Part shown: positions 1 through 7,401 of the stretch, one piece after another
How positions within the stretch are numbered: position 1 is the first letter of the stretch
Layout: each line of letters starts with the position of its first letter
Origin: Ruminococcus sp.
Lineage (GTDB): Bacteria; Bacillota; Clostridia; Oscillospirales; Ruminococcaceae
Direction of reading: 5' to 3'
Assembly: GCA_019417865.1 (NCBI GenBank)
Contig: DYCW01000429.1
Span: forward strand, 1 to 9,672
Length of the DNA: 9,672 nt
Program-made: the position numbers and the translations under genes
The notes under the pieces: generated by a model
The model's input: only the letters and a program-made list of their open reading frames with translations
Databases searched by the model: none
Told to the model about the DNA's origin: nothing

Positions 1-774
1 CTGAATCCGGACCTGACTCACTTTGTAGGATTGGAAAACTACGGAAAGATTTTCAAAGATGAACTTTTCTCCTCTGCTTTTTGGAACACATTGAAATTTG
101 TCTTGATCATTGTACCAGCACAGAGTCTTGGAGCGTTGGGACTTGCACTACTCATCAACAAGGTGACCATTTGCAAGAAATATTTCAAAGTAGCATTCTT
201 CATTCCTGTTGTCATGTCTCTTGCAGTGGTATCCAATCTGTGGATGCAGATCTACAGTCCGGAGGGTATCCTGAATACCTTGCTCGGTCACATCGGCATT
301 GACGCACAGCCCTTTATCCATAGTGCAGATCAGGCACTGCCGTCTATTGCTATTATGAGTGTATGGCAGGGCGTAGGCTATCAGATGATTATTTTTCTAG
401 GTGGCTTGCAGGCGATCAATCCGGCACTTTACGAGGCAGCGGAGATGGATCACGCTAGTGGTTGGCAGAAATTCAAGGATATTACACTGCCGGAACTGAA
501 ACCCCTTTGTGTATTCGTGTTCATTACTATTACCATCGGTGCATTCCGCATGATCGTACAGCCCATGGTCATGACCGGCGGCGGCCCGTCTCATTCGACT
601 TATACACTGGTATATGATATTTATGAAACCGGTACAGTAAATTGGGAAATTGGTCTGGCATCTGCAATGGCAATTGTGTTCACTGCATTTGTTGTGATAC
701 TGACTATTATTCAAACCATTCTGACGAAAGATAAGGAGGGTAAACATGCGAACAAGAAAACAAAAAACCGCTAA
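1..774 (+). CDS. ABC sugar transporter permease 1 (5' partial), MalF/MsmF-type
   Basis: Inner permease subunit of a carbohydrate ABC importer (binding-protein-dependent transport family). The reading frame is open from base 1, so the N-terminus, including the first membrane helix, lies upstream; 257 residues are visible. The first visible residues (LNPDLTHFVGLENYGKIF) match the periplasmic-side FVGLxNY motif that follows the first helix in this family. Several hydrophobic helices follow. The cytoplasmic EAA loop that docks on the ATPase starts at base 433 (YEAAEMDHASG, then ITLPEL). The usual glycine of EAAxxDG is histidine here. A TGGGP motif (bases 574-588) is also typical. The last 29 bases overlap the next permease, whose ribosome binding site lies inside this gene, which suggests translational coupling. 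The substrate is inferred from the downstream sucrose genes. Family assignment is secure; exact substrate is not. Confidence 0.93.
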   Translation: MNPDLTHFVGLENYGKIFKDELFSSAFWNTLKFVLIIVPAQSLGALGLALLINKVTICKKYFKVAFFIPVVMSLAVVSNLWMQIYSPEGILNTLLGHIGIDAQPFIHSADQALPSIAIMSVWQGVGYQMIIFLGGLQAINPALYEAAEMDHASGWQKFKDITLPELKPLCVFVFITITIGAFRMIVQPMVMTGGGPSHSTYTLVYDIYETGTVNWEIGLASAMAIVFTAFVVILTIIQTILTKDKEGKHANKKTKNR

Positions 775-1597
775 CATTATCTTAGCAGTTGTACTATTCA
801 TATTATCTCTGTTCTTTCTGTTTCCAGTGCTCTGGATGCTGGCGAATTCTTTCAAGACAGACGCTGCAATAACAGCAGATATGAATACGGTAAAGGCGTT
901 TATTCCGCCGGCACTGAACGGAAGCTTTTTTGACAACTATATCACAATTCTCACGGATACCAGCTTTATCCGCTATATGCTTAACACTTTGTTCTATGCG
1001 GCAATCATGATCGTTGCAGGTATTGTAGTAAACGGTCTGGCAGGATATGCTCTCGCAAAAATCAATTTCCCATTCCGGGAACGCTGGGTAATGATCATCA
1101 TGTTGTTGATGATTGTACCGACAGAAACCATCATCACCATCAACTTCCTGTTTGTTGCAAAGATGGGTCTGCTTAACACTGTATTCGGTTATGTATTACC
1201 TATGATTGTCAATCCTTTTAATATTTTCCTGTTCCGCCAGGTGTTTATCAGTTTGCCGGACGATGTCTGGGAGGCGGCACAGCTGGACCATTGCAGTCCG
1301 CTGAAATACTTCTTTACTATGGTACTGCCGATGTCTAAAACCGTTGTGGCAACTGTCAGTGTGTTTACTTTCCTGAATGTTTGGAACGATTATCTCTGGC
1401 CGTCGCTGGTGTTCACATCCAGTGATCTGCTGACGGCACAGATTGGTCTGAATTCCATCACTTCCAACGACAATACTACCATGGGACAGACGCTTGCTGT
1501 GATTACCATGATTACGATTCCGGTTATTATTATTTACGCATTGTTCTCAAAACAAATTGTGGAGGGTGTTGTCTCCACCGGTTCTAAGGAGGGCTAA
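746..1597 (+). CDS. ABC sugar transporter permease 2, MalG/MsmG-type
   Basis: Second permease of the same importer, 283 residues, a normal length for MalG-like subunits. The ATG at 746 is preceded by AAGGAGGG (733-740), which fixes the start even though it overlaps the preceding gene by 29 bases. Features in order are a basic N-terminus (MRTRKQK), a first helix around residues 10-33 ending in FPVLWMLANSFK, three central helices (about 78-155), the EAA loop at residues 176-197 (WEAAQLDHCS, then MVLPM), the NVWNDYLWP segment at 211-219 that is typical of sugar permeases, and a last helix around 250-268. As in its partner, the EAA-loop glycine is histidine (H182). It should form a heterodimer with permease 1 in the cytoplasmic membrane, powered by the ATPase encoded 3 bases downstream. 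Substrate is inferred from context. Confidence 0.95.
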   Translation: MRTRKQKTANIILAVVLFILSLFFLFPVLWMLANSFKTDAAITADMNTVKAFIPPALNGSFFDNYITILTDTSFIRYMLNTLFYAAIMIVAGIVVNGLAGYALAKINFPFRERWVMIIMLLMIVPTETIITINFLFVAKMGLLNTVFGYVLPMIVNPFNIFLFRQVFISLPDDVWEAAQLDHCSPLKYFFTMVLPMSKTVVATVSVFTFLNVWNDYLWPSLVFTSSDLLTAQIGLNSITSNDNTTMGQTLAVITMITIPVIIIYALFSKQIVEGVVSTGSKEG

Positions 1598-1600
1598 GTT

Positions 1601-2695
1601 ATGAGCTTTATTGAAATGAAACATATTGACAAGCAGTATGCCAATGCAGATAGAAAATCTGTTACTGACTTTAATCTGGAAATTGAACAGGGAGAATTTA
1701 TCGCTTTTGTCGGACCGTCCGGCTGCGGAAAATCCACGACACTGCGTATGATTGCAGGATTTGAGGACATCACCGGCGGTGAACTTTATATTGACGGGAA
1801 GAAGATAAATGAAACTGCTCCCAGAGACAGAGGGATTGCCATGGTATTTCAGAACTATGCACTTTATCCCCACATGACGGTGGAAAAAAATATTTCCTAC
1901 GGACTGAAAAACATGAAAGTTCCGGCAGCAGAAATCAAGAAGAAAGTGGATTGGGCCATTGATATTCTGGGGCTTTCCGAATACCGCTATAGAAAGCCTA
2001 AGAATCTTTCTGGTGGTCAGCGGCAGAGAGTGGCGTTGGGACGTGCCATTGTCAAGAATCAGAAGGTGTTCCTTATGGACGAACCGCTCTCCAATCTGGA
2101 TGCTAAACTGCGTGTCAGCATGAGAAACGAGATCAGCAAGCTGCATCGGGAATTGGGCAGCACCACCATTTATGTTACACATGATCAGGTAGAGGCAATG
2201 ACCATGGCAGACCGCATTGTCATTATGAAAGACGGCGTCATTCAGCAGGTAGGCAAGCCGATGGAACTCTATGAGCATCCTGCAAACAAGTTTGTGGCAG
2301 GCTTTATCGGCTCTCCTCAGATGAATTTCTACAATGTTACAGTAAAGGAAAATACAGTTACTTTTGCAACCGGCGAAAAAATTACGCTGCCAGATGCAAT
2401 AATCTCAAAGCTGAACGGCAGACAGGGCGAGATGATCCTGGGTATCAGAGGTGAGGACATCAAGCTGGACGAGCAGAATCTTTCCCTTTATCAGAGCGAA
2501 AAGCAGCAGGCTGTTGTGGAAAATGCAGAGGTAATGGGCAACGAGAACAATTTGTACTTCACTTTCGGCGGAAGTCAGTCGGTTGCAAGAGTTTCCAAGT
2601 ATGAAGTCAGTGGCATCGGTGATTGCATTGAGTTTGTACTCACACCCTCAAGAATGCATTTCTTTGACAAGAATACGGAGGAGTGCTATGTCTAA
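1601..2695 (+). CDS. msmX: ABC transporter ATPase, MsmX/MsmK/UgpC type
   Basis: ATP-hydrolysing subunit that energises the sugar importer from the cytoplasmic face; 364 residues, normal for the CUT1 ATPases that also carry a regulatory C-terminal domain. The ABC domain has all key motifs: Walker A GPSGCGKS (38-45), Q-loop around Q84 (VFQNYALYPHMT), signature LSGGQ (136-140), Walker B ending in MDE (159-161), D-loop SNLDA (164-168) and switch histidine H194 (YVTHDQ). From about residue 235 follows the TOBE-type beta domain typical of MalK-like proteins. The start is the ATG after CTAAGGAGGGCTAAGTT. The stop overlaps the GH32 start by 8 bases. Such ATPases can serve several importers, but this one sits beside its own permeases. 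The symbol is by family resemblance. Confidence 0.95.
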   Translation: MSFIEMKHIDKQYANADRKSVTDFNLEIEQGEFIAFVGPSGCGKSTTLRMIAGFEDITGGELYIDGKKINETAPRDRGIAMVFQNYALYPHMTVEKNISYGLKNMKVPAAEIKKKVDWAIDILGLSEYRYRKPKNLSGGQRQRVALGRAIVKNQKVFLMDEPLSNLDAKLRVSMRNEISKLHRELGSTTIYVTHDQVEAMTMADRIVIMKDGVIQQVGKPMELYEHPANKFVAGFIGSPQMNFYNVTVKENTVTFATGEKITLPDAIISKLNGRQGEMILGIRGEDIKLDEQNLSLYQSEKQQAVVENAEVMGNENNLYFTFGGSQSVARVSKYEVSGIGDCIEFVLTPSRMHFFDKNTEECYV

Positions 2696-3998
2696 GACAA
2701 ATCTGGTACACCTGAAAGCACCAGATTGCTGGATCAATGACCCCAACGGTTTTATTTACTTCAAGGGTATGTATCATTTGTTTTATCAGTGCTTTCCCTA
2801 TTCCACACAGTGGGGCAGAATGCACTGGGGTCATGCGGTCAGCAAGGATCTGGTACACTGGGAGCACAAAGGCATTGCATTGTATCCCTCAAAGACAGAT
2901 GACAGAAGCGGATGCTTTTCTGGCAGTGCAGTAGAACATGATGGGAAAATGCATCTGATCTATACCGGAGTTAACTATATGCAGGAAGATCCGGAGAATA
3001 TCAACACCTGTCTGAACGATCAATTTCAGTCGGCACAGTTGATGATCACTTCTGAAAATGGTATAACATTCGACAATCTTGCGGACAAGAAAACAATAAT
3101 TCCACCCATTGAGATACCGCATATTGGCAGTAAGACCCACACCCGTGACCCTAAGGTCTGGAGAGAAAAGGATACATGGTATATGGTGCTGGGCAGTTCT
3201 GTGGAAGAGAAAGGCAGACTGCTGTTTTACAGAAGCAAGGACCTGGAACGCTGGGAGTATGTCAGCCATGCAGAAAAAGAAAACTTCGGTTGGATGTGGG
3301 AGTGCCCTGATTACTTTGAAATAGACGGACAAAAGGTACTCATTTTTTCGCCTATGGGATTCTTAAAAGAGAGTGAAGCATATGATTCCGCAGCAATTTG
3401 TATGCTTCCGGAATTTGAATTGGAAAGCTGTACCATGCACCTGCCGGATGAATTTCAATTTTTGGATTATGGTCTGGATCTGTATGCCCCCCAGAGTGCA
3501 ACGGACGCTGAGGGACGGCGTGTACTGGTGGCATGGGCAAGAATGCCGGAGGCTGTTGACGGAAAGTGGAACGGTATGTTCTGCATTCCAAGAATTGTGG
3601 AGGTAAAAAACGGACATATCTACTTCCGTCCGCATCCCAATATTTCAAATCAATTTACGAAAAAAATTACATCTTCGGTGGACGCCGGAAAAGGCGGATA
3701 TAAGATCAGCGTTGACATGCATGAGGGTTCAGAAATCAATATCGGCGGTTATCGACTCTTATATCATAAAAATAGAGTTTATGCTGACCGCAGTGCAGTA
3801 TTTGCAGGGCATAACGAGATCAGATGTCAATTTGAGACGCCTGAGATCCGAGAGGGAAATCATCTGGATATTTATGTGGACCAAAACTTAATTGAAGTTT
3901 ATATCAATGACGGCGAGTATGTTCTGAGCAATGTGGTGTACAGCTTATCAAACGAGATACAGGCTGAGAATTATGAGCTTTTCACAACAGAAAATTGA
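2688..3998 (+). CDS. GH32 beta-fructofuranosidase (sucrose / fructo-oligosaccharide hydrolase), cytoplasmic
   Basis: Retaining glycoside hydrolase that releases terminal fructose from sucrose, sucrose-6-phosphate or short fructans. The start at 2688 is chosen because GGAGGAG (2677-2683) precedes it and WINDPNG then falls near the N-terminus, as in the family; upstream in-frame starts would lie deep in the ATPase gene. The product is 436 residues. The catalytic triad is visible: nucleophile D18 in WINDPNG, transition-state stabiliser D154 in TRDP, acid/base E205 in ECPD. FYQ (32-34), WGHAVSKDLVHW (47-58) and FSGSAV (77-82) are further propeller motifs. The five-bladed propeller covers about 1-310 and a compact beta-sandwich the rest. 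There is no signal peptide, so it acts inside the cell on imported sugar. With an ABC rather than a PTS importer, unphosphorylated sucrose or kestose-type sugars are more likely substrates than sucrose-6-phosphate; this is inference. Confidence 0.93.
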   Translation: MSKTNLVHLKAPDCWINDPNGFIYFKGMYHLFYQCFPYSTQWGRMHWGHAVSKDLVHWEHKGIALYPSKTDDRSGCFSGSAVEHDGKMHLIYTGVNYMQEDPENINTCLNDQFQSAQLMITSENGITFDNLADKKTIIPPIEIPHIGSKTHTRDPKVWREKDTWYMVLGSSVEEKGRLLFYRSKDLERWEYVSHAEKENFGWMWECPDYFEIDGQKVLIFSPMGFLKESEAYDSAAICMLPEFELESCTMHLPDEFQFLDYGLDLYAPQSATDAEGRRVLVAWARMPEAVDGKWNGMFCIPRIVEVKNGHIYFRPHPNISNQFTKKITSSVDAGKGGYKISVDMHEGSEINIGGYRLLYHKNRVYADRSAVFAGHNEIRCQFETPEIREGNHLDIYVDQNLIEVYINDGEYVLSNVVYSLSNEIQAENYELFTTEN

Positions 3999-4007
3999 GG
4001 TGAGACC

Positions 4008-5426
4008 ATGAAGCTGAACAATCAAATTATGCTCATCACCTATGCAGACAGCATGGGAGAGAATCTGAAAGAACTGCACGCAGTTCTGAATAAATACTAT
4101 AAAGACGCAGTGGGCGGTGTACATATTCTCCCGTTCTTTCCGTCCTCGGCAGACCGTGGTTTTGCACCCATGTGCTATGACAAAGTAGATAAAGCATTCG
4201 GTGATTTTTCCGATATCAAGGCAATTGGGGAAGAATATTATCTGATGTTTGACTTTATGGTCAACCATATTTCCGCAAGCTCTGAATATTTCCAGGACTT
4301 TCTGCAAAAGAAAGATGCTTCGGAATACAAGGACTTTTTCATCCGCTACAGCGAATTCTGGGAAAACGGCGAGCCGGCTCAGGAACAGATCGACAAGATC
4401 TACAAGCGGAAACCACGTGCACCCTATATCGAAGCAGAATTTGCCGATGGTACCAAGGAAAAGATATGGTGTACCTTTTGCGAGGAGCAGATCGACCTAG
4501 ATGTGACCAAGGCAAAGACGAAGGCGTTTATCCGGGATACCCTGAAATCCATGTGCCATCACGGTGCAGCTGTCATTCGTCTGGACGCCTTTGCCTATGC
4601 CGTGAAAAAAGCAGATACCAGCTGTTTCTTTATCGAACCGGATATCTGGGAACTGCTCTATGAGATTGAAAATATTGTGAAAGAGGAACAGGCGGAAATT
4701 CTGCCGGAGATCCATGAGCATTATACAATCCCTATGAAGATCGCTGACAAAGGCTTCTGGATCTATGACTTTGCATTGCCGGTGCTGACACTCCATGCAC
4801 TGTATAATCATACAGGAGAGTATCTCAAAAACTGGATGGAACAATGCCCTATGAAGCAGTTCACCACTTTGGATACTCACGATGGTATCGGCATCGTAGA
4901 TGTCAAGGATCTGCTGCCTGACGAAGAGATCGAAATGGTCAAGGAACAGATGTACAGCCAGGGTGCAAACGTGAAGAAGATTTACAGCTCCGAGGCATAT
5001 AACAATCTGGATATCTATCAGGTAAACACGACATATTATTCTGCACTGGGCAACAATGACAATGCCTATCTGCTGGCAAGAGCCATTCAGTTTTTCGCAC
5101 CAGGAATTCCCCAGGTGTATTACGTAGGTATGCTGGCAGGGAGCAACGACATTGACCTGATGGAACGTACCAGAAACGGACGTGATATCAATCGCCATTA
5201 TTATTCCATGGAGGAAGTGGAACAAGAGCAAAACCGTCCGGTAGTACAAAAGCTGAAAGAACTGATGGTGCTGCACAATACCCATCCGGCATTTTCTCTG
5301 GACGGTACCCTTGAAGTTCAGACAGAGGGTGACAAACTTGTGATTATCAGACAATACGGAGAAGATCGCATTGCTTTGAAAGCGGATCTGACGAACTATG
5401 TATTTGAGATTGAGAAAACAGAATGA
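4008..5426 (+). CDS. gtfA: Sucrose phosphorylase (GH13 subfamily 18)
   Basis: Cytoplasmic enzyme that converts sucrose and phosphate to alpha-glucose-1-phosphate and fructose, saving one ATP compared with hydrolysis. It has 472 residues, close to the 480-500 usual for the family, and opens with the family hallmark ITYADSMGENLKEL. Catalytic residues are nucleophile D193 in RLDAFAYA, acid/base E234 in LPEIHEHY and stabiliser D292 in LDTHDGIG. GGVHILPFFPSSADRGFAP (36-54) and WCTFCEEQIDLD (154-165) are further marks. The active-site loop reads NLDIYQVN with Tyr337 and Gln338. Sucrose phosphorylases have Tyr at this place, whereas sucrose-6'-phosphate phosphorylases, from memory of the literature, carry His, so plain sucrose is the better call. 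There is no signal peptide. The ribosome binding site (GAGGTGAG) overlaps the GH32 stop codon, implying coupled translation. Confidence 0.94.
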   Translation: MKLNNQIMLITYADSMGENLKELHAVLNKYYKDAVGGVHILPFFPSSADRGFAPMCYDKVDKAFGDFSDIKAIGEEYYLMFDFMVNHISASSEYFQDFLQKKDASEYKDFFIRYSEFWENGEPAQEQIDKIYKRKPRAPYIEAEFADGTKEKIWCTFCEEQIDLDVTKAKTKAFIRDTLKSMCHHGAAVIRLDAFAYAVKKADTSCFFIEPDIWELLYEIENIVKEEQAEILPEIHEHYTIPMKIADKGFWIYDFALPVLTLHALYNHTGEYLKNWMEQCPMKQFTTLDTHDGIGIVDVKDLLPDEEIEMVKEQMYSQGANVKKIYSSEAYNNLDIYQVNTTYYSALGNNDNAYLLARAIQFFAPGIPQVYYVGMLAGSNDIDLMERTRNGRDINRHYYSMEEVEQEQNRPVVQKLKELMVLHNTHPAFSLDGTLEVQTEGDKLVIIRQYGEDRIALKADLTNYVFEIEKTE

Positions 5427-5439
5427 AAGGAGGGTGCAT

Positions 5440-6411
5440 ATGAAACGATTTGACGTGGTTGCACTCGGAGAACTGCTGATTGACTTCACTGAAAACGGAA
5501 TAAGTGCACAGGGAAATCCTGTTTTAGAAGCCAATCCTGGCGGTGCACCCTGCAATGTCCTTGCTATGCTTAACAAGCTGGGAAAGAAAACTGCCTTTAT
5601 CGGCAAGGTTGGCAATGACACATTTGGCAGACAGCTTGCAGAAGAAGTACAACAAAGTGGAACGGATACCACAAACCTGATTCTTGATGACACTGTGCAC
5701 ACTACACTTGCCTTTGTGCATACATTTCCGGACGGCGAACGTGAATTCAGCTTTTATCGGAATCCTGGTGCAGATATGATGCTAAAAAAAGAAGAAGTGA
5801 TGGAGGATATTATCAAAGAGGCAAAAATCTTTCACTTCGGGACATTGTCTTCTACCCATGAAGGCGTCCGTGAAGCCACCAGATATGCCATAGATATTGC
5901 CAAAGAAAGCGGTACCTTGATTTCCTTTGATCCGAATCTGAGAGAGCCATTGTGGAATACTCTGGAAGATGCCAGAAAAGAAATAGAGTATGGATTATCA
6001 AAATGTGATATTCTGAAAATATCCGACAACGAGCTTGAATTTATGACTGGTACAAAGGACTATTCAAAGAGTATCGAAATTATCAGAGAACAGCATGATA
6101 TAAAAATTGTATTTTTAACGTTGGGGAAAGACGGCAGCCGTGCCTACTATAAGGATTTAACGGCAGAACAACCAACTTTTTCTGAAATTAAGGCAATTGA
6201 AAAAACAGGTGCCGGAGATACCTTTGAGGGTTGTGCATTGAATTATCTTCTGGAACATGATTTTGATTCGCTGAAGGAGGAAAATCTTTCAGAACTGCTA
6301 CTCTTTGCAAATGCCGGTGCATCATTGATTACAACACGGAAAGGGGCTTTGAAGGTGATGCCGGAGAAGTCTGAGATTGAAAGGTTAATTTTAGAGACAT
6401 TCAAATCATGA
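5440..6411 (+). CDS. scrK: Fructokinase, PfkB/ribokinase family
   Basis: Phosphorylates the fructose released by the two preceding enzymes to fructose-6-phosphate for glycolysis. It has 323 residues, the usual length for PfkB-family fructokinases. The start is the ATG at 5440, set by AAAGGAGGG (5426-5434); the gene begins 13 bases after the sucrose phosphorylase stop. Visible motifs are the N-terminal ALGELLIDF, substrate-binding NPGGAPCNV (32-40), GKVGNDTFG (55-63, PfkB signature 1), FDPNLREPLW, and TGAGDTFEG with the catalytic base D260 and anion-hole GAGD at 257-260. PfkB members differ in sugar specificity and cannot be told apart by motifs alone, but the operon makes fructose the obvious substrate. 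It is the last gene of the operon and is followed by an intrinsic terminator. Confidence 0.93.
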   Translation: MKRFDVVALGELLIDFTENGISAQGNPVLEANPGGAPCNVLAMLNKLGKKTAFIGKVGNDTFGRQLAEEVQQSGTDTTNLILDDTVHTTLAFVHTFPDGEREFSFYRNPGADMMLKKEEVMEDIIKEAKIFHFGTLSSTHEGVREATRYAIDIAKESGTLISFDPNLREPLWNTLEDARKEIEYGLSKCDILKISDNELEFMTGTKDYSKSIEIIREQHDIKIVFLTLGKDGSRAYYKDLTAEQPTFSEIKAIEKTGAGDTFEGCALNYLLEHDFDSLKEENLSELLLFANAGASLITTRKGALKVMPEKSEIERLILETFKS

Positions 6412-6425
6412 TTCTTGCTATAAAG

Positions 6426-6445
6426 ATTCAGTCTATATCCTGAAT
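6426..6445 (+). repeat. Short inverted repeat after the fructokinase gene
   Basis: ATTCAG (6426-6431) and CTGAAT (6440-6445) form a perfect 6-base stem with an 8-base loop, 14 bases past the fructokinase stop. No T-tract follows, so it is not a terminator by itself; it could act as a 3'-end stabilising hairpin ahead of the stronger terminator, or be chance in AT-rich sequence. Confidence 0.3.
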
Positions 6446-6473
6446 ATACATGTTTAATAAATAAAAATATTTT

Positions 6474-6526
6474 AAGAGCATAGCGATTCAGCTACTAAGG
6501 CTTGAATGGTTATGCTCTTTTTTATT
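6474..6526 (+). terminator. Rho-independent terminator of the sucrose operon
   Basis: AAGAGCATA (6474-6482) pairs perfectly with TATGCTCTT (6511-6519). Inside the loop ATTCA-GC and GC-TTGAAT can extend the stem with a small bulge. A run of six T, then ATT, follows (6518-6526). It lies about 60 bases after the fructokinase stop. Confidence 0.88.
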
Positions 6527-6650
6527 ACATTCACGAAATATTTACAAATATTTTTTTGAAACCTTTCTCATTTGCTTTCCTGAGATGTGTTCTAGTGTAT
6601 CAAAGGGGTAAAAAATGTCAAACAGCTCATATCTGCAAAGGGGATGAACA

Positions 6651-6740
6651 ATGCAAACTTCCCCTGAAGTAGAGAAGCGAATATGTGCAATATTTGATTC
6701 CTTCTGTAAAACAGTAATACAGAACTTCAGCAGTGGCTGA
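6651..6740 (+). pseudogene. Remnant of a sigma-70-like protein of mobile-element type (N-terminal fragment)
   Basis: A 29-residue reading frame starts at ATG 6651 after AAAGGGG (6637-6643) and reads MQTSPEVEKRI, then IFDSFCKTVI, then stops at TGA 6738. The segment SPEVEK...FDSFCK resembles the opening of small sigma-70-like factors that are common in Firmicutes integrative elements and as solitary chromosomal genes, where the protein continues for well over 100 residues with region 4-like sequence. Here nothing continues in any frame before the hairpin at 6773, so the gene appears cut off. GAAACC (6558-6563) upstream resembles an ECF-type -35 element, which would fit a self-controlled sigma gene, but a matching -10 is not clear. 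The assignment rests on recall of a short motif, so a chance short ORF cannot be excluded. Confidence 0.42.
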
Positions 6741-6772
6741 CTGATCTGGTGAAATAAAAATTTTGGTATGCT

Positions 6773-6819
6773 AAAAATCCGATGAGATACATCTACTCTT
6801 GTGCCTTATCGGATTTTTT
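6773..6819. terminator. Symmetric hairpin, possible bidirectional terminator
   Basis: AAAAATCCGAT (6773-6783) and ATCGGATTTTT (6808-6818) are perfect 11-base complements separated by 24 bases. On the + strand the stem ends in a run of six T; on the - strand it likewise ends in five T. It could stop + strand transcription from the sigma-like remnant and back up the merR terminator on the other strand. Confidence 0.75.
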
Positions 6820-6830
6820 GCTTTTGTCAT

Positions 6831-6883
6831 TTTATAAAAACCGTATATCTGCCATGAAATTGTACATGACGGATACACGGTTT
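6831..6883 (-). terminator. Intrinsic terminator of the merR gene
   Basis: On the minus strand a 19-base stem (6865-6883 with 6838-6856) closes an 8-base loop. Sixteen positions are Watson-Crick pairs, two can be G-U pairs and one is a mismatch. It is followed by TTTTTATAA. It starts 7 bases beyond the merR stop, the expected place for its terminator. Confidence 0.87.
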
Positions 6884-6890
6884 CTGACAA

Positions 6891-7289
6891 TTATTCCTCC
6901 ACACGGATTAGGTTGCTGACATATGGTCGCTTGCCGGAAAGCACCTCGTCATAAAAATTCTGCTTCCAATCGATGTAAGCGACACTGTCTTCCAATTTTT
7001 TTATGGAGATACGCAGCTCCTCCTGTTTTTTAGCTAGCATTTCTTTGCGTGAAATAATGGTTGATTTTCCCTGAAGACATAGTTCCAAATATTCTTTCAT
7101 TTCCTGAATACTCATACCACATCTTTTTAAGCAGGTAAGGTCTTTGATCCATTTTACATCCTTATCGTCAAAAATCCGTCGGTTGTTGCTATCTCGTTTC
7201 ACATTGGGAACAAGCCTCTCGTTACAGTAAAATTTTAAGGTCTGGTAAGTCATATTCAACTCACGGCAAACCTGCATCATTGTATACAT
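6891..7289 (-). CDS. MerR-family transcriptional regulator
   Basis: DNA-binding regulator of 132 residues, cytoplasmic, expected to act as a dimer. The start is placed at the ATG at 7289 because CAGGAGGG lies 7 bases before it; a longer in-frame start would place this ribosome binding site inside the gene. The N-terminal winged helix-turn-helix covers about 2-70 (YTMMQVCRELNMTYQTLKFY, then RRIFDDKDV and LKRCGMSIQEM), with KFY where most relatives have RYY. A helix suited to a dimerising coiled coil covers about 75-115. It resembles the AdhR-like branch of Firmicutes MerR proteins; Cys53 in LTCLKRCG sits about where AdhR has its redox-sensitive cysteine, and Cys57 is close by. No metal-binding C-terminal cysteines are seen. 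It is divergent from the flavodoxin lipoprotein gene, with a dyad between them, so that operon is its likely target. The inducer is unknown; an electrophile or redox signal is a guess from family. Confidence 0.9.
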   Translation of the reverse strand: MYTMMQVCRELNMTYQTLKFYCNERLVPNVKRDSNNRRIFDDKDVKWIKDLTCLKRCGMSIQEMKEYLELCLQGKSTIISRKEMLAKKQEELRISIKKLEDSVAYIDWKQNFYDEVLSGKRPYVSNLIRVEE

Positions 7290-7367
7290 TTCATATCCCT
7301 CCTGATTTATCGTTATTTTCAACAAAAACCGAGCTAAAACTTTGGCAATGTTTTTTGTGAAAAACTA

Positions 7368-7398
7368 TTGACCGGTAGTTACAACCGGTTGATATAAT
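7368..7398 (+). promoter_or_regulatory. MerR-type promoter with 19-base spacer for the flavodoxin operon
   Basis: -35 TTGACC (7368-7373) and a perfect -10 TATAAT (7393-7398) are separated by 19 bases. This over-long spacing is the hallmark of promoters that MerR-family activators twist into a usable shape. Transcription would start near 7405. The -10 elements of this promoter and the opposing merR promoter are only a few bases apart, so the two polymerases should exclude one another. Confidence 0.82.
7371..7389. promoter_or_regulatory. Dyad operator, probable MerR binding site
   Basis: ACCGGTAGTTACAACCGGT is a 19-base imperfect dyad: eight of nine arm positions match, including intact ACCGGT ends and a GTTAC centre. 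It overlaps the end of the -35 element and most of the 19-base spacer of the + strand promoter, as expected for a MerR operator. Confidence 0.8.
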
Positions 7399-7401
7399 CA
7401 T

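Noticed and set aside
397..936. A 179-codon minus-strand frame opposite the two permeases
   Set aside because: It spans the overlap of two well-supported genes and has no plausible product.
1547..2278. A 243-codon minus-strand frame opposite the ATPase gene
   Set aside because: It lies wholly against the conserved ABC domain and shows no domain of its own, so it is a shadow of the coding strand.
2583..2687. Extended N-terminus of the GH32 enzyme
   Set aside because: The extra 35 codons lie inside the ATPase gene, show no family similarity, and the ATG at 2688 has a strong ribosome binding site and puts WINDPNG at its usual place.
4497..5702. A 401-codon open frame on the minus strand opposite sucrose phosphorylase and fructokinase
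   Set aside because: Its composition is rich in Cys, His, Phe and Leu, as expected from the complement of a coding strand; it has no recognisable motif, and the opposite strand carries two clear enzymes with full catalytic motifs.
1..6411. PTS-type sucrose operon
   Set aside because: No EII components are present; the transport genes are clearly ABC type, which argues against sucrose-6-phosphate as the main intracellular substrate.
6412..6890. CRISPR array, riboswitch or tRNA in the gap between the operons
   Set aside because: No spaced direct repeats, no conserved aptamer core and no cloverleaf could be found; the hairpins present are explained as terminators.
7290..7325. Longer N-terminus of the MerR protein from a TTG start
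   Set aside because: It would place the GGAGGG ribosome binding site inside the gene and add residues not seen before the helix-turn-helix in this family.
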